A stretch of DNA of 64,000 bases from Deinococcus sedimenti (GTDB taxonomy: Bacteria; Deinococcota; Deinococci; Deinococcales; Deinococcaceae), in the NCBI RefSeq assembly GCF_014648135.1, contig NZ_BMQN01000004.1:62001-126000 (forward strand), read 5' to 3'. Position 1 is the first letter of the stretch. Each line of letters starts with the position of its first letter. Made by a program: the position numbers and the translations under genes. The notes beneath the pieces were generated by a model that was not told the DNA's origin, did not search any database, and saw nothing but the letters and a program-made list of their open reading frames with translations. Of this stretch, positions 9,166 through 19,171 are shown piece by piece.

Positions 9166-10203
9166 TCACATGCGCATGACGCTGCGGTCCCCGATGACCA
9201 TCTGCAGGCCGGTGTCGCTGGGCGCAGTGACCAGCGCGTGCCGGCCGATCAGGCTGCGGTGAATGGGCCGGGCCGGATGCAGGATGCGCGCGAACTCGTC
9301 GATCAGGCTGACCGTCACCTGCGCGCTGTCCACGCGGGCGTGCGCGCCGACACTCACGAAGGGGCCCAGCGTGGCGCCGCGTACCACGGCGTGCGGGCCG
9401 ATCCACACGGGGCCCTGCAGGACACTGTCCTCGACGACCGCGCCGGCCTCGATCACGACCGGGCCGGTCACGGTGCTGCGCTCCACCCGCCCGTCCTGGC
9501 AGGGCGTCAGATGGGACAGGTAGTGGGTGTTTGCGCTCAGGAGGTCCTCGGGGCTGCCCGCGTCGCTCCAGAAGCCCTTGAACTCCACGGCCCGCACCTG
9601 GCCGCCCTGCGTGAGCAGCTGCGTCAGGGCCTGCGGGAACTCGATCTCGCCGCGCGTGCTGTGTGGCAGGTCCTCCAGCACGTCGATCAGGACGGGTTTA
9701 AACGTGAAGACACCGCAGGCTGCGAGGTTGCTTTCCGGCGTGCGGGGCTTCTCGACAAGGCGCAGCAGGCGCCCGGCCCGCACGACCGCCACGCCGAACG
9801 CCTGCGGATTCGTGACCTCCTTCACGCCGATCGCGGCGTCCCCGTAGCGCAGGGCGCTGATCAGGGGCGTCAGGGCATCCTCGAAGAGGTTGTCGCCCAG
9901 ATACAGCAGGGTGGAACTGCCCTCCAGGAAGTGCCGGGCGGTCAGCACGGCGTGCCCGGTGCCCAGCGGGTCGTACTGGCGGATGAACGTCAGGTGTCCA
10001 CTGTGCTGCGTGGCGTCGCGCAGGTCCTGCTCGCTGGACGGGCTGGTCACGATGCCGATGTCCTGCACGCCGGCCTGCCGCAGCGCCTGCACGGCCCGCA
10101 CGATGATCGGCACGCCCGCGACCGGCACGGCATGCTTGGGCCGCGTGGCGCTCAGGGGCAGCAGGCGGCTGCCGCGCCCGGCGGCCAGAATCAGCCCTTT
10201 CAC
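9166..10203 (-). CDS. Sugar-phosphate nucleotidyltransferase (glucose-1-phosphate thymidylyltransferase-like)
   Basis: Makes an NDP-sugar from NTP and a sugar 1-phosphate, feeding surface polysaccharide synthesis. The 345-residue protein begins with the nucleotide-binding signature LILAAGRGSRLLPLS and has PKHAVPVAG, the metal-binding LGDNLFED and the sugar-site VEKPRTPES. From about residue 245 a hexapeptide-repeat (left-handed beta-helix) tail follows (VTGPVVIEAGAVVEDS, GPVWIGPHAVVRGATLGPFVSVG). This is the long, archaeal-like form rather than the shorter RmlA tetramer form, so the exact sugar and nucleotide are uncertain. No other rhamnose genes are adjacent. Confidence 0.85.
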   Translation of the reverse strand: MKGLILAAGRGSRLLPLSATRPKHAVPVAGVPIIVRAVQALRQAGVQDIGIVTSPSSEQDLRDATQHSGHLTFIRQYDPLGTGHAVLTARHFLEGSSTLLYLGDNLFEDALTPLISALRYGDAAIGVKEVTNPQAFGVAVVRAGRLLRLVEKPRTPESNLAACGVFTFKPVLIDVLEDLPHSTRGEIEFPQALTQLLTQGGQVRAVEFKGFWSDAGSPEDLLSANTHYLSHLTPCQDGRVERSTVTGPVVIEAGAVVEDSVLQGPVWIGPHAVVRGATLGPFVSVGAHARVDSAQVTVSLIDEFARILHPARPIHRSLIGRHALVTAPSDTGLQMVIGDRSVMRM

Positions 10204-10333
10204 GGGTGACTCCGGCAGCAGTGGGGGGCGGGGGGCGTGGTCATGACCGGTGCGGGGAGTATACGGGCCGCTCCGATCAGAGGGACCGGGACGCAGCGGG
10301 CCTGCAGCGGTGAGGGACAGTGCAGGCCGCGCA

Positions 10334-11290
10334 TCAGCGGGTCAGGGCGTCGCCCAGCGCCTCGGCGAAGGCGTCCTCGTCGTCCAGCCAGGGGTAGTGC
10401 CCGGCGTCCAGCACGGTCACGTCCGCGTCTGCGAGGTCCGCGACCCACTGCACCTGCTCGGGGTAGCTGGTGCGGTCGTGCGCGCCGGTGATCACGAACA
10501 CGGGGCGGCGCAGTTCGGTCAGGAACGGCGGGTACTCGAACTCCCACAGGCCCTGGTTCACGAGCGCCTCCTGCACCTCGCCGCCGCCGATGAGCTGTCC
10601 CTCGGCGTCCGCGAACTCCAGGCGCATGCGGCTCGCCTGATCCTTGAACTGCAGGGCGTTCAGCAGGTCGCGGGCGTTCAGCAGCGCGAACGCCGCCTCG
10701 ATCCGCGCGCCGCCCACCGCCGGGTGCTCGCCCTCGGGAGTCTGGGCGCGCAGGTCGTCGGCCGGGTCGGTCAGGGCCGCGCCGCGCCGCGCACTGGCTT
10801 CCTCCAGCAGCGTCAGGGCCAGCTGCGGGAAGTGCACCCAGGGGTTCACGGCGATCACGCGCGCCGTGCGGGTCGGATGGCGCCGGGCGTACTCCAGCGC
10901 CACCAGCGCCCCGAACCCGTGCCCCAGCGGGATGATCTGCTCGGCACCCAGGAAGTTCCGCACGGCCTCCAGGTCGCCCACCAGCGTGTCGAGGTCCAGC
11001 GTATCGGCGCCCTGCTCAGTGTCCTCCAGCGGGCCGCTGCGCCCGGAGCCGCGCTGATCGAGGAACACCGCGGGTCGTTCGATGTGCTCGCCGAACAGCG
11101 CCTGGAAGGAGTAGCTGTTGTACCCGGGGCCGCCATGCAGGAACACCAGGGGCGCTTCGGTGGTCGGGTCGCCCTGCACCTCGAAGTACAGGTCCGCGCC
11201 GTTCAGATGCTCGAAATGAACGCCGTCCGCGCCCTGGAACTCCTCGTCACGGTCAAAGTCGTCTGCGTTCAGGCCCGTCATGCGCGCCAT
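10334..11290 (-). CDS. Alpha/beta hydrolase fold protein lacking the nucleophile Ser
   Basis: A 318-residue protein that resembles proline iminopeptidases: HGGPG (oxyanion motif, 52-56), FLDQRGSGRS (77-84), and late acid and base residues in GAHDRTSYP and DAGHYPWL. The nucleophile elbow should read GxSxG but reads GHGFG at 123-127; the codon for residue 125 is GGG, so Ser is replaced by Gly. Everything else in the triad is in place. Either it has lost hydrolase activity or it uses another residue. Start chosen at ATG 11290 with AGGA eight bases upstream; ATGs at 11314 and 11281 are alternatives. A single gene, back to back with a small plus-strand gene. Confidence 0.8.
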   Translation of the reverse strand: MARMTGLNADDFDRDEEFQGADGVHFEHLNGADLYFEVQGDPTTEAPLVFLHGGPGYNSYSFQALFGEHIERPAVFLDQRGSGRSGPLEDTEQGADTLDLDTLVGDLEAVRNFLGAEQIIPLGHGFGALVALEYARRHPTRTARVIAVNPWVHFPQLALTLLEEASARRGAALTDPADDLRAQTPEGEHPAVGGARIEAAFALLNARDLLNALQFKDQASRMRLEFADAEGQLIGGGEVQEALVNQGLWEFEYPPFLTELRRPVFVITGAHDRTSYPEQVQWVADLADADVTVLDAGHYPWLDDEDAFAEALGDALTR

Positions 11291-11391
11291 TGTATTGATC
11301 CTGACCCGGGCCATTCCGACTCAGGCAGCTTTTGCCCCCACCGCCGGGCCCCTCTCACGCCGGCCGGCGACGCCTGACCTACCCTGCGCGC

Positions 11392-11673
11392 ATGACCATC
11401 CCGGATCCCGACGTGCAGGGCATCGCCTTCACCCTGGAGGGCGTGGACGAGCTGACCTTCGCCCGCATCCTGCGCGACGTGCTGAGCGACCCGGTCTTCG
11501 CGCGCCCGCTGCAGGTGCAGGCGCAGGAACCCCGGCCGGATCGCAGCGCCCGCCTGACGCTGGTCTTCCACGTGGAGCATCGTGAACTGGCCGTGAGCGC
11601 CATGCAGCGGTTGAAGACGGTGCTGCTGCGGTTCGGGGTGCAGGTGGACAGCGTCCACGTTCCCGGGGCCTGA
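11392..11673 (+). CDS. Small conserved-looking protein, unknown function
   Basis: A 93-residue soluble protein beginning MTIPDPDVQGIAFTLEGVDE. The middle (LTLVFHVEHRELAVSAMQRLK) looks like alternating strand and helix, an alpha/beta fold, with no motif I can name. There is no signal peptide or membrane segment. It lies 170 bases upstream of the DrRRA-like regulator in the same direction, with an AT-richer gap between them, so they probably have separate promoters. Codon use is native. Likely a real gene because the frame is clean and third positions are strongly GC. Confidence 0.65.
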   Translation: MTIPDPDVQGIAFTLEGVDELTFARILRDVLSDPVFARPLQVQAQEPRPDRSARLTLVFHVEHRELAVSAMQRLKTVLLRFGVQVDSVHVPGA

Positions 11674-11842
11674 CAGGCTGTTAAAGAACCATAAACAGCG
11701 CCTTTCCCCGAACTGGACACGCTGCGCCCTACGATGAGCCGGAATACCAGGCGCACTCTGGCCCCAGCGCCGCGCAAGGTGCCCACCACCGGAGCACCCC
11801 GAGCGCCCCGCCAGCCGGGGCTGAGGAGACGAAACAGTCACT

Positions 11843-12511
<669 letters not shown>

Positions 12512-12851
12512 CCTCACCACATTGCCAGAGTCGTCGGGGGAGCCTCCCGGCGGCTCTGAATTGTTGCCCCGGCCTCTAGGAGGTGACTGGGTCGAGGTTG
12601 TGACCATGGTGGACCAGCCATCAATCCTGCTTCAGGCAGCACTCATCAGCGGGGGAGCGGCATGCGGCATCCTGTCGGTCATACCGGGGGAGTACGCCGC
12701 CCGCACAGGGAGCACCTGATCGTCAGTCCGGAACCCAAAGGGAACCCGGTCAGGAGCAGCAAAAGGCCAGACCCGGCAGTCGCCACCACGTGCGCGCTGC
12801 CGGCCTTCATGCATGGAGCCGCGCCGCACGGGTGGACCCCGGAGGTTCCCC
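12512..12851 (+). promoter_or_regulatory. 340-base leader of the TerC gene; candidate yybP-ykoY-type metal riboswitch
   Basis: No protein gene is supported here. The stretch has many small hairpins. At about 12698-12790 it carries GGGGGAGTACGCCGCC followed by ATCGTCAGTCCGGAACCC and later pairing segments. The manganese-sensing yybP-ykoY class has a conserved GGGGAGUA loop and is typically found before TerC/Alx genes, so position and motif agree. I could not confirm the second conserved loop or the full fold by eye, so this is a candidate only. GGAGG at 12841-12845 serves the downstream start. Confidence 0.4.
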
Positions 12852-13862
12852 GTGGAGATCCTGATGACCCCCTGGCTCGGCACGCCCGCCTGGATGTGGC
12901 TGCTCTTCCTGACCGTCGTGGCCGCGCTGCTGGCCTTCGACCTGGGCGTTCTGACCCGACGCCGTGCCCGCCGCGCCGCCGAGCAGGGCGAGGAGCAGAC
13001 GATCAGCGTCGCCAGCAGCCTGAAACTGAGTGCCTTCTACATCGTCCTGGCGCTGATCTTCGGCGCGTGGATCTGGTCCACCCTCGGCGCCGAGAGCGGC
13101 ATGGCGTACCTGACCGGCTTCGCCGTCGAGAAGGCCCTAGCACTCGACAACGTGTTCGTGATCAGCATCATCTTCGCGGCGCTGGCCATCCCCCGGCACC
13201 TCCAGCACCGCGTGCTGTTCTGGGGCATCCTGGGCGTCATCGTCCTGCGCGGCATCATGATCGGCCTGGGCGCGGCGCTCGTCACGCAGTTCGACTGGAT
13301 CATGTGGATCTTCGGCGCGTTCCTGCTGCTGACCGGCGTGAAACTGCTATTCACGAAGGGCGGCCACGACCAGGCGCCCGACCTGGAGCGGCACCCGGTC
13401 GTGCGGGCCCTGCGGCGCGTCATGCCGATCAGTCCCCGCCTGGACGGGCAGAAGTTCCTGACCCGTCAGCCCGACGCGCAGGGCCGCGTCCGGCTGCACG
13501 CCACGCCGCTGCTGCTGGCCCTGCTGATGGTCGAGTTCGCGGACCTGGTGTTCGCCGTGGACAGCATCCCCGCGATCTTCGCGATCACGCAGGACCCGTT
13601 CATCGTGTACACCAGCAACATCTTCGCGATCCTGGGCCTGCGCGCCCTGTACTTCGCGCTGGACGCCCTGATTCACCGCTTCAGCGCCCTGAAACCCGCG
13701 CTGGCGCTGGTGCTGGTGTTCATCGGCGGCAAGATCTTCTACAACCAGTTCTACGGCAAGCTCGACCCCGCCATCAGCCTGGGCGTCACGGTCGGCATTC
13801 TCGCGGGCGGCGTGCTCGTCAGCCTCTGGCGCACCCGCACCGCGGCCCAGGCCACCGACTGA
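12852..13862 (+). CDS. TerC-family integral membrane protein (Alx type)
   Basis: A 336-residue membrane protein with about eight or nine hydrophobic segments. TerC/Alx proteins handle metal ions, in several cases exporting manganese, and are linked to tellurium or pH stress. Family motifs are present: VEKALALDNVFVISIIFAAL and its paired repeat VEFADLVFAVDSIPAIFAIT, whose Asp and Glu residues lie inside the membrane and likely bind the ion. GTG at 12852 sits six bases after GGAGG; ATG at 12864 is an alternative start with its own GGAG. A long structured leader precedes it, consistent with RNA-level control by metal. A strong terminator follows. Confidence 0.88.
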   Translation: MEILMTPWLGTPAWMWLLFLTVVAALLAFDLGVLTRRRARRAAEQGEEQTISVASSLKLSAFYIVLALIFGAWIWSTLGAESGMAYLTGFAVEKALALDNVFVISIIFAALAIPRHLQHRVLFWGILGVIVLRGIMIGLGAALVTQFDWIMWIFGAFLLLTGVKLLFTKGGHDQAPDLERHPVVRALRRVMPISPRLDGQKFLTRQPDAQGRVRLHATPLLLALLMVEFADLVFAVDSIPAIFAITQDPFIVYTSNIFAILGLRALYFALDALIHRFSALKPALALVLVFIGGKIFYNQFYGKLDPAISLGVTVGILAGGVLVSLWRTRTAAQATD

Positions 13863-13878
13863 CGCAGGCAGCACAGCA

Positions 13879-13915
13879 GGGCTGGAGGATGGATGCAGAG
13901 TCCATCCTCCAGCCC
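13879..13915. terminator. 15-bp perfect-stem bidirectional terminator
   Basis: GGGCTGGAGGATGGA pairs perfectly with TCCATCCTCCAGCCC around the loop TGCAGAG; CACAG/CTGTG flanks extend it. It sits between the convergent TerC and esterase genes. Confidence 0.85.
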
Positions 13916-13925
13916 CTGTGTCCCG

Positions 13926-14930
13926 TTATCCGCCCTGGAGGTACAGGAACGCCTCGGGCAGCGCCTCGCGCCACGTCACCCAGTTGTGCCCGCTGGGGTA
14001 CTCGCGGTACTGGTGCGCCAGGCCCAGATCCGCGAACAGGGCCGCCATGCGGCGGTTCGGTCCGGTCAGCCACTCCAGCGTCCCGGTGTCCAGACTGGTC
14101 GTCAGGTGCGTGGGCGGATTCGCGCGCAGCTGCTCCAGCAACCACTCGCCCGCCGTGGTCGTGTCGATCACGCCGTCCCGGGTCGCGCCGGGCCGCGCGA
14201 TGAACGCCCCGCTGTGCGCCGCCACGCGACTGAACAGCTCCGGATGCCGCGCCCCGAGGAACAGGCTGGTCAGGCCGCCCAGGCTCGCACCCCACAGGCC
14301 CCGCACGGACGCCGTGACCAGCTCACCCTCCACGCGCGGCATGACCTCCGACGTCAGGAAGTCCAGGTAACGGGGATTCAGGTAGTACTCCTCGTTCCGG
14401 TCCCCCGGCTCCACGAACGCAAACGCGGCGCCCGGCGCCAGCCCGGCCTCTGCGGCGCGGTCCATCACGTCCCCCAGCTTCCCCGTGCGGTAGAACGCCA
14501 CGCCGTCCTGCACGTAGTACACCGGCAGCGCGCCCCCCGCGTACCCGTGCGGGGTGTACACGATCACCCGGCGCGTCCCGGGAAATACCGTGCCCTCCCA
14601 GGTCACGCGGTGCGCCGTGCCCCTGCGCGTCGCGTCCGGCATCTGCCACAGCGGGTGCCGCGCGTACTCACCCACCACCGCCGCGCGCGGGTACGGCCAC
14701 CACGGATTCAGCGACCGCTGCGCGTTGTCCGGGTCCGCGAACGCCTCACCGGCCGCGTCTACCCACGCGTACTCCACCCACGCCCCACGCGGCAGGCGCA
14801 ACCGCAGCGGCGCGCCGTCCAGCACCGGAATCGGCTCACGCTTGCGCCAGTCCGTCACGTCCCCGATCAACCCCACTGCACCCGCCGGAGGCGAGAACGT
14901 CACCCACTGCCCATCCACCGAAACAGCCAT
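13926..14930 (-). CDS. Fes-like esterase (alpha/beta hydrolase)
   Basis: A 334-residue enzyme related to enterochelin esterases, which hydrolyse ester bonds of iron-siderophores, though many relatives have other ester substrates. An N-terminal immunoglobulin-like/carbohydrate-binding-like region (residues 1-105, GLIGDVTDWRK) precedes the hydrolase domain with the nucleophile elbow GLWGASLGG, a conserved YYLNPRYLDFL segment and the His motif YPSGHNWVTWR near the C-terminus. The triad looks complete. No signal peptide, so it acts in the cytoplasm, fitting intracellular release of iron or a small-molecule ester. Start at ATG 14930. No siderophore genes lie next to it, so the substrate is open. 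Confidence 0.82.
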   Translation of the reverse strand: MAVSVDGQWVTFSPPAGAVGLIGDVTDWRKREPIPVLDGAPLRLRLPRGAWVEYAWVDAAGEAFADPDNAQRSLNPWWPYPRAAVVGEYARHPLWQMPDATRRGTAHRVTWEGTVFPGTRRVIVYTPHGYAGGALPVYYVQDGVAFYRTGKLGDVMDRAAEAGLAPGAAFAFVEPGDRNEEYYLNPRYLDFLTSEVMPRVEGELVTASVRGLWGASLGGLTSLFLGARHPELFSRVAAHSGAFIARPGATRDGVIDTTTAGEWLLEQLRANPPTHLTTSLDTGTLEWLTGPNRRMAALFADLGLAHQYREYPSGHNWVTWREALPEAFLYLQGG

Positions 14931-15081
14931 GCCCGCAAGTGTACGGCGAGGGGGTTGTGGGCAGTGGAAAGTGGATTTGTGCGTGATGAATGTGACGCGT
15001 TGGCCCTGCCCTGCATAGCAAAGGAAGCGGGCCGACGTGTCATGCACGCCAGCCCACTCCCCACTGCCTCCTTCGGCCCTG

Positions 15082-16785
15082 TTACTCGCTGCGGTCGGGT
15101 GCGGCGGGCGTCACGAGGCCCTGCGTGCTGCCGTAACTGCGGTACTGGTCGCGCAGTTCACGCTTGAGGATCTTGCCGGTCGCGCCGATGGGCAGCTGGT
15201 CGGTGACGATGGTCGCGTCAGGCAGCCACCACTTCGCAAAGCGCGGCGCGATGAAGTCGATCAGTTCGTCGTGCGTGACGCTCTGACCGGGCTTGGTGGT
15301 CACGACGGCCAGCGGGCGTTCGTCCCACTTGGGGTCGTCCATGGCGATCACGGCGCACATGGCGACCGCCGGGTGGGCCATGATGGCGTTCTCGAGGTCC
15401 ACGCTGCCGATCCACTCGCCGCCGCTCTTGATGAGGTCCTTGGCGCGGTCCTGGATGTGCATGTACCCGCGCTCGTCCAGCGTGGCGATGTCGCCCGTGT
15501 CGAACCACTGCTGCCCGTCCAGCTCGAAGAAGTTGCTCTGGCCCTCGCCCTTGAAGTAGCTGCTGGCCACCCATGGCCCGCGGATGATCAGGCGGCCCAT
15601 GGTCTTCCCGTCGTGCGGGAGGCGCGCGCCTTGGTCGTCCAGGAGGTCCAGTTCGATCATGGGAACGGTCCGGCCCTGCTTGGCGCGCAGGGCGAACCCC
15701 TCGTCGCTGCTGGCGTCCACGCCGTGCGGGACGCCGCTGGCGGTGCCCAGCGGGTGCGTCTCGGTCATGCCCCACGCCTGCAGCAGCGCCAGGTTGTGGC
15801 GGGTCTGGAACGCGCGGATCATGGCCTCGGGCGCGGCGCTGCCGCCCACGATCAGGCGCTCCAGGCCGCCCAGTCGGTACGGCTGCCCGTCCTGCGCGGC
15901 CCGGTCGAGTTCCGCCAGCAGACCCATCCAGATGGTGGGCACGCCCGCCGTGATCGTCACGCCCTCATCCTGCAGGAGGCTGGCGACGCTGCGGCCGTCC
16001 GCGAACACCCCGGCGTACACCTGCTTCGCGCCGTACATGGCGCAGGTGTACGGCAGGCCCCACGCGTTCACGTGGAACATCGGCACGATCGGCAGGACCG
16101 TGTCCGCCTCGCCGACGTTCAGGGCGTCCTTGGGAGCGCTGGCCAGCGAGTGCAGCACCGTCGAGCGGTGCGTGTACACGACGCCCTTCGGGTTGCCGGT
16201 GGTGCCGCTCGTGTAGCACATGGCCGCCGCGTCCCGCTCGTCCAGCTCGGGGTAGCGGGCCAGGGGTTCACTGCCCGCCACGAACGTGTCGTAATCGTGC
16301 ACGCCCGGCAGCGGGATGGGCTGCGGCGTGGGCCCCAGGATCAGGATGTGCTCCAGTGTCGGGCACGCGGCCTTGATGGCGGGAATCATCGCGGCGAACA
16401 CGTTCTCGATCAGGAGGACGCGGTCCTCGGCGTGATTCAGGATCCAGCCGATCTGCTCGGGGTGCAGGCGGATGTTCACGGTGTGCAGCACCAGCCCGGC
16501 GCTGGGCACGCCCAGGTACGCCTCCAGGTGCCGGAAGGAGTTCACGGCCAGCGTCGCCACGCGGTCCCCCTTCGCGAGACCCAGGCCCAGCAGGCCCCCC
16601 GCGAGACGCCGGGCGCGGTCCGCGACCTGCCCGTACGTGGTGCGGTGCTTGTGCGGCACGGGATTGCCCTGCTCGTCCCGTCCGGCCACGAGGAGGCTGA
16701 CGACCTCGCGGCCGGCGTACTGCGTGCGGATGCGTTCCAGAATGGTCGGCACGGTCAGTTGAACGTCCATCATGTTGCCCTGCAT
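15082..16785 (-). CDS. AMP-forming acyl-CoA synthetase (long-chain fatty acid-CoA ligase-like)
   Basis: Activates a carboxylic acid to its acyl-CoA with ATP and CoA. The 567-residue protein has the AMP-binding P-loop YTSGTTGNPKG, the A5-like WGMTETHPLG, and the hinge and C-terminal motifs WFDTGDIATLDERGYMHIQDR and LIKSGGEWIGSVDLEN. The catalytic Lys lies in GATGKILKRELR. The set matches fatty-acyl or medium-chain ligases. Start at ATG 16785, because GGAGGTGTTC stands directly before it; the frame can extend to 16809. It may supply acyl-CoA for beta-oxidation together with the enoyl-CoA hydratase gene about 0.8 kb away on the other strand. Confidence 0.92.
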   Translation of the reverse strand: MQGNMMDVQLTVPTILERIRTQYAGREVVSLLVAGRDEQGNPVPHKHRTTYGQVADRARRLAGGLLGLGLAKGDRVATLAVNSFRHLEAYLGVPSAGLVLHTVNIRLHPEQIGWILNHAEDRVLLIENVFAAMIPAIKAACPTLEHILILGPTPQPIPLPGVHDYDTFVAGSEPLARYPELDERDAAAMCYTSGTTGNPKGVVYTHRSTVLHSLASAPKDALNVGEADTVLPIVPMFHVNAWGLPYTCAMYGAKQVYAGVFADGRSVASLLQDEGVTITAGVPTIWMGLLAELDRAAQDGQPYRLGGLERLIVGGSAAPEAMIRAFQTRHNLALLQAWGMTETHPLGTASGVPHGVDASSDEGFALRAKQGRTVPMIELDLLDDQGARLPHDGKTMGRLIIRGPWVASSYFKGEGQSNFFELDGQQWFDTGDIATLDERGYMHIQDRAKDLIKSGGEWIGSVDLENAIMAHPAVAMCAVIAMDDPKWDERPLAVVTTKPGQSVTHDELIDFIAPRFAKWWLPDATIVTDQLPIGATGKILKRELRDQYRSYGSTQGLVTPAAPDRSE

Positions 16786-16883
16786 GAACACCTCCATGGT
16801 GCGCCCCACGCGCGGTGACGGGTCACCGCCGGGCCCACCGGTTCACTGTGAATGCCGGAAGTATAGGCAAAATTGAACCCGGA

Positions 16884-17060
16884 TCAGTCAGCAGGCCCAC
16901 GCACCCGCGTCGCCTGCGCGCCGCCCACGCGGGGACGTGGACCGGCCGGGACCGGCAGAGGCGCCGCGCCCGGATCATCCCGGCGCGGGAACAGGCGCAG
17001 CAGATGGGCGTCCGCGCGGCGCAACCACCACACGTTCAGGGCCTCCAGGACAGGGAACAT
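16884..17060 (-). CDS. Possible 58-residue protein downstream of ruvX
   Basis: The frame starts MFPVLEALNVWWLRRADAH and has a hydrophobic-basic N-terminal helix (ALNVWWLRRADAHLLRLFPRR) followed by a Pro/Gly-rich tail. It begins 42 bases after the ruvX stop on the same strand, so it could be read as the second gene of a short operon. The only ribosome-site candidate (GTGGAG) is too close to the ATG, so translation is doubtful. I do not recognise it. Confidence 0.3.
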   Translation of the reverse strand: MFPVLEALNVWWLRRADAHLLRLFPRRDDPGAAPLPVPAGPRPRVGGAQATRVRGPAD

Positions 17061-17102
17061 GCTCCACGGTGCGCCCGGCTGGACTGGCCCGTCAAGAGGG
17101 GG

Positions 17103-17522
17103 CTACTGGCCCAGCAGGTACAGTTCGAGGATCTGCACGGCGGCCGCCTCGTCCTCGTCCTGCGCGCCGAGGTCGCGGGCGCGGCGGGTGGTGAAGCGCT
17201 CGTCCTGATAGATCACGCGGTAGCCCTTCTCGGTCAGGACGCGGCCGAAGGCCTGCACGCGGTCCGCGCTGGGACTCTGGCCGCCGTCCGTGCGCAGTGG
17301 CAGGCCCAGCACGAGCTGCTGCGCGCCGGTCTCCGCGACCTTCAGCCGCACGGCCTTCAGGTCCAGCGGGAGGCGCTTGCGGTCCACGCTGCCCCGCCCG
17401 AACGCGAGCCGCCCGGCGCTGACCGCGAACCCGATGCGGTGCTTGCTGACGTCCAGGGCCAGCGTGACCGGCACCGTGGTCGGCGCTTCGTTCGGCGCGT
17501 CGTCGGGGGTGGGGGCGCTCAT
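17103..17522 (-). CDS. ruvX: RuvX/YqgF-type RNase H-fold protein (putative Holliday junction resolvase / pre-16S rRNA nuclease)
   Basis: A 139-residue RNase H-like nuclease implicated in maturation of the 16S rRNA 5' end and proposed as a resolvase. The first catalytic Asp is Asp24 in LALDVSKHRIGFAVS, the second motif is LVLGLPLRTDG, and YQDERFTTRRA carries the third acidic residue. The usual DxGxxRIG reads DVSKHRIG, with Ser for the first Gly. The N-terminus has an extra 17-residue acidic/Pro segment; the ATG at 17522 is the only upstream start. Divergent from the enoyl-CoA hydratase gene, 56 bases away. Confidence 0.88.
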   Translation of the reverse strand: MSAPTPDDAPNEAPTTVPVTLALDVSKHRIGFAVSAGRLAFGRGSVDRKRLPLDLKAVRLKVAETGAQQLVLGLPLRTDGGQSPSADRVQAFGRVLTEKGYRVIYQDERFTTRRARDLGAQDEDEAAAVQILELYLLGQ

Positions 17523-17578
17523 GCGCCGGAGTGTAGCAAACGGCCCCCGGCGGCCAAACGCGCGTTAGGCTGGGGCCC

Positions 17579-18364
<786 letters not shown>

Positions 18365-18449
18365 GGGGAAAGTAGGGAGTGGGCCGTGGGTGGGGTTGAC
18401 GCGGGCGGGTTCTTCGCGCGGACGCTGTTGACCATCACCCATCACCCAT

Positions 18450-19067
18450 TCACTTCTCCAACGGGTCGGGGTTGCGGCTGGCGGCCTTGCCTTCCTCGAT
18501 CATGTTGTCGTGGCGGGCCATGCCGTCGCGCGCGGCCTCGTTGCCCATGCTGGCGGTGGCGTCGCCGGGGACGATCTTCTCGTCGCTGTGCTGCACGGTC
18601 GGGTCGGGCGTGGTGGGCGTGCGGGTGTCGTCACTCATGTGAACCTCCGGGGTCTGGGTGGGGTGGGGGACGCTGGCGGGCACGGTGGGTTCCGTGCGGG
18701 CCGTCTGCGGCGTGGTCGTGAAGTTCGGCTGGTTGGAGGGAGTCGCGGGTGCCGTTACCGGGGTCAGGTCGGTTGCTGCGGGGGCCGCGTCGGGGTCGTC
18801 CTGCTCGCCGAGTTCGGTGATGAGGCGTTCGCGGGCCCTGATCTCCTCCTCGACGCGGCGGATGTCCTCGCGCACGCCGTTCAGGACGTCAATGTCCGCT
18901 CCGGCGTGGTACGAGCGGCCCAGGCGGGCGAACAGACCGTCGAGTTCGCGGCTGAGGCTGAAGATCTCCACGCGCAGCCGCGTGGCGGACGCGACCTCCT
19001 CGCCGCGGCGCTGCACGCGTTCGGCGCCCTTCTTCACGGTGCTGAGAATGTTGTCGAGCATGCTCAT
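18450..19067 (-). CDS. Coiled-coil protein with Thr/Pro-rich linker and a strong internal start
   Basis: A 205-residue protein. Residues 1-90 form a charged helix/coiled coil (MSMLDNILSTVKKGAERVQRR ... VREDIRRVEEEIRARERL), 90-140 a Thr/Pro linker, and 143-205 an acidic, Asp/Glu/Asn-rich tail ending RNPDPLEK. A perfect GGAGGT lies four bases before an in-frame ATG at 18638 (MSDDTRTPTTPD), so the 62-residue tail may also be made on its own. The tail resembles in style the small acidic protein at 36630. No catalytic motif seen and no export signal. Function unknown; the first ATG is at 19067. Confidence 0.7.
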   Translation of the reverse strand: MSMLDNILSTVKKGAERVQRRGEEVASATRLRVEIFSLSRELDGLFARLGRSYHAGADIDVLNGVREDIRRVEEEIRARERLITELGEQDDPDAAPAATDLTPVTAPATPSNQPNFTTTPQTARTEPTVPASVPHPTQTPEVHMSDDTRTPTTPDPTVQHSDEKIVPGDATASMGNEAARDGMARHDNMIEEGKAASRNPDPLEK

Positions 19068-19171
19068 CAGTCTGCACCGCCGCGCGCGGGTGGGCGTGAG
19101 GTGCAGCTAAGGGAAGCGCTGGGCGTCCCTCCACGGAATCCCAACCTGCGCGTTGCTAGAGTGGGCGCATC

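Noticed and set aside
12512..12720. Small ORF in the TerC leader (MPESSGEPPGGSELL)
   Set aside because: No ribosome site in a good position, and the stretch is better explained as a structured leader.
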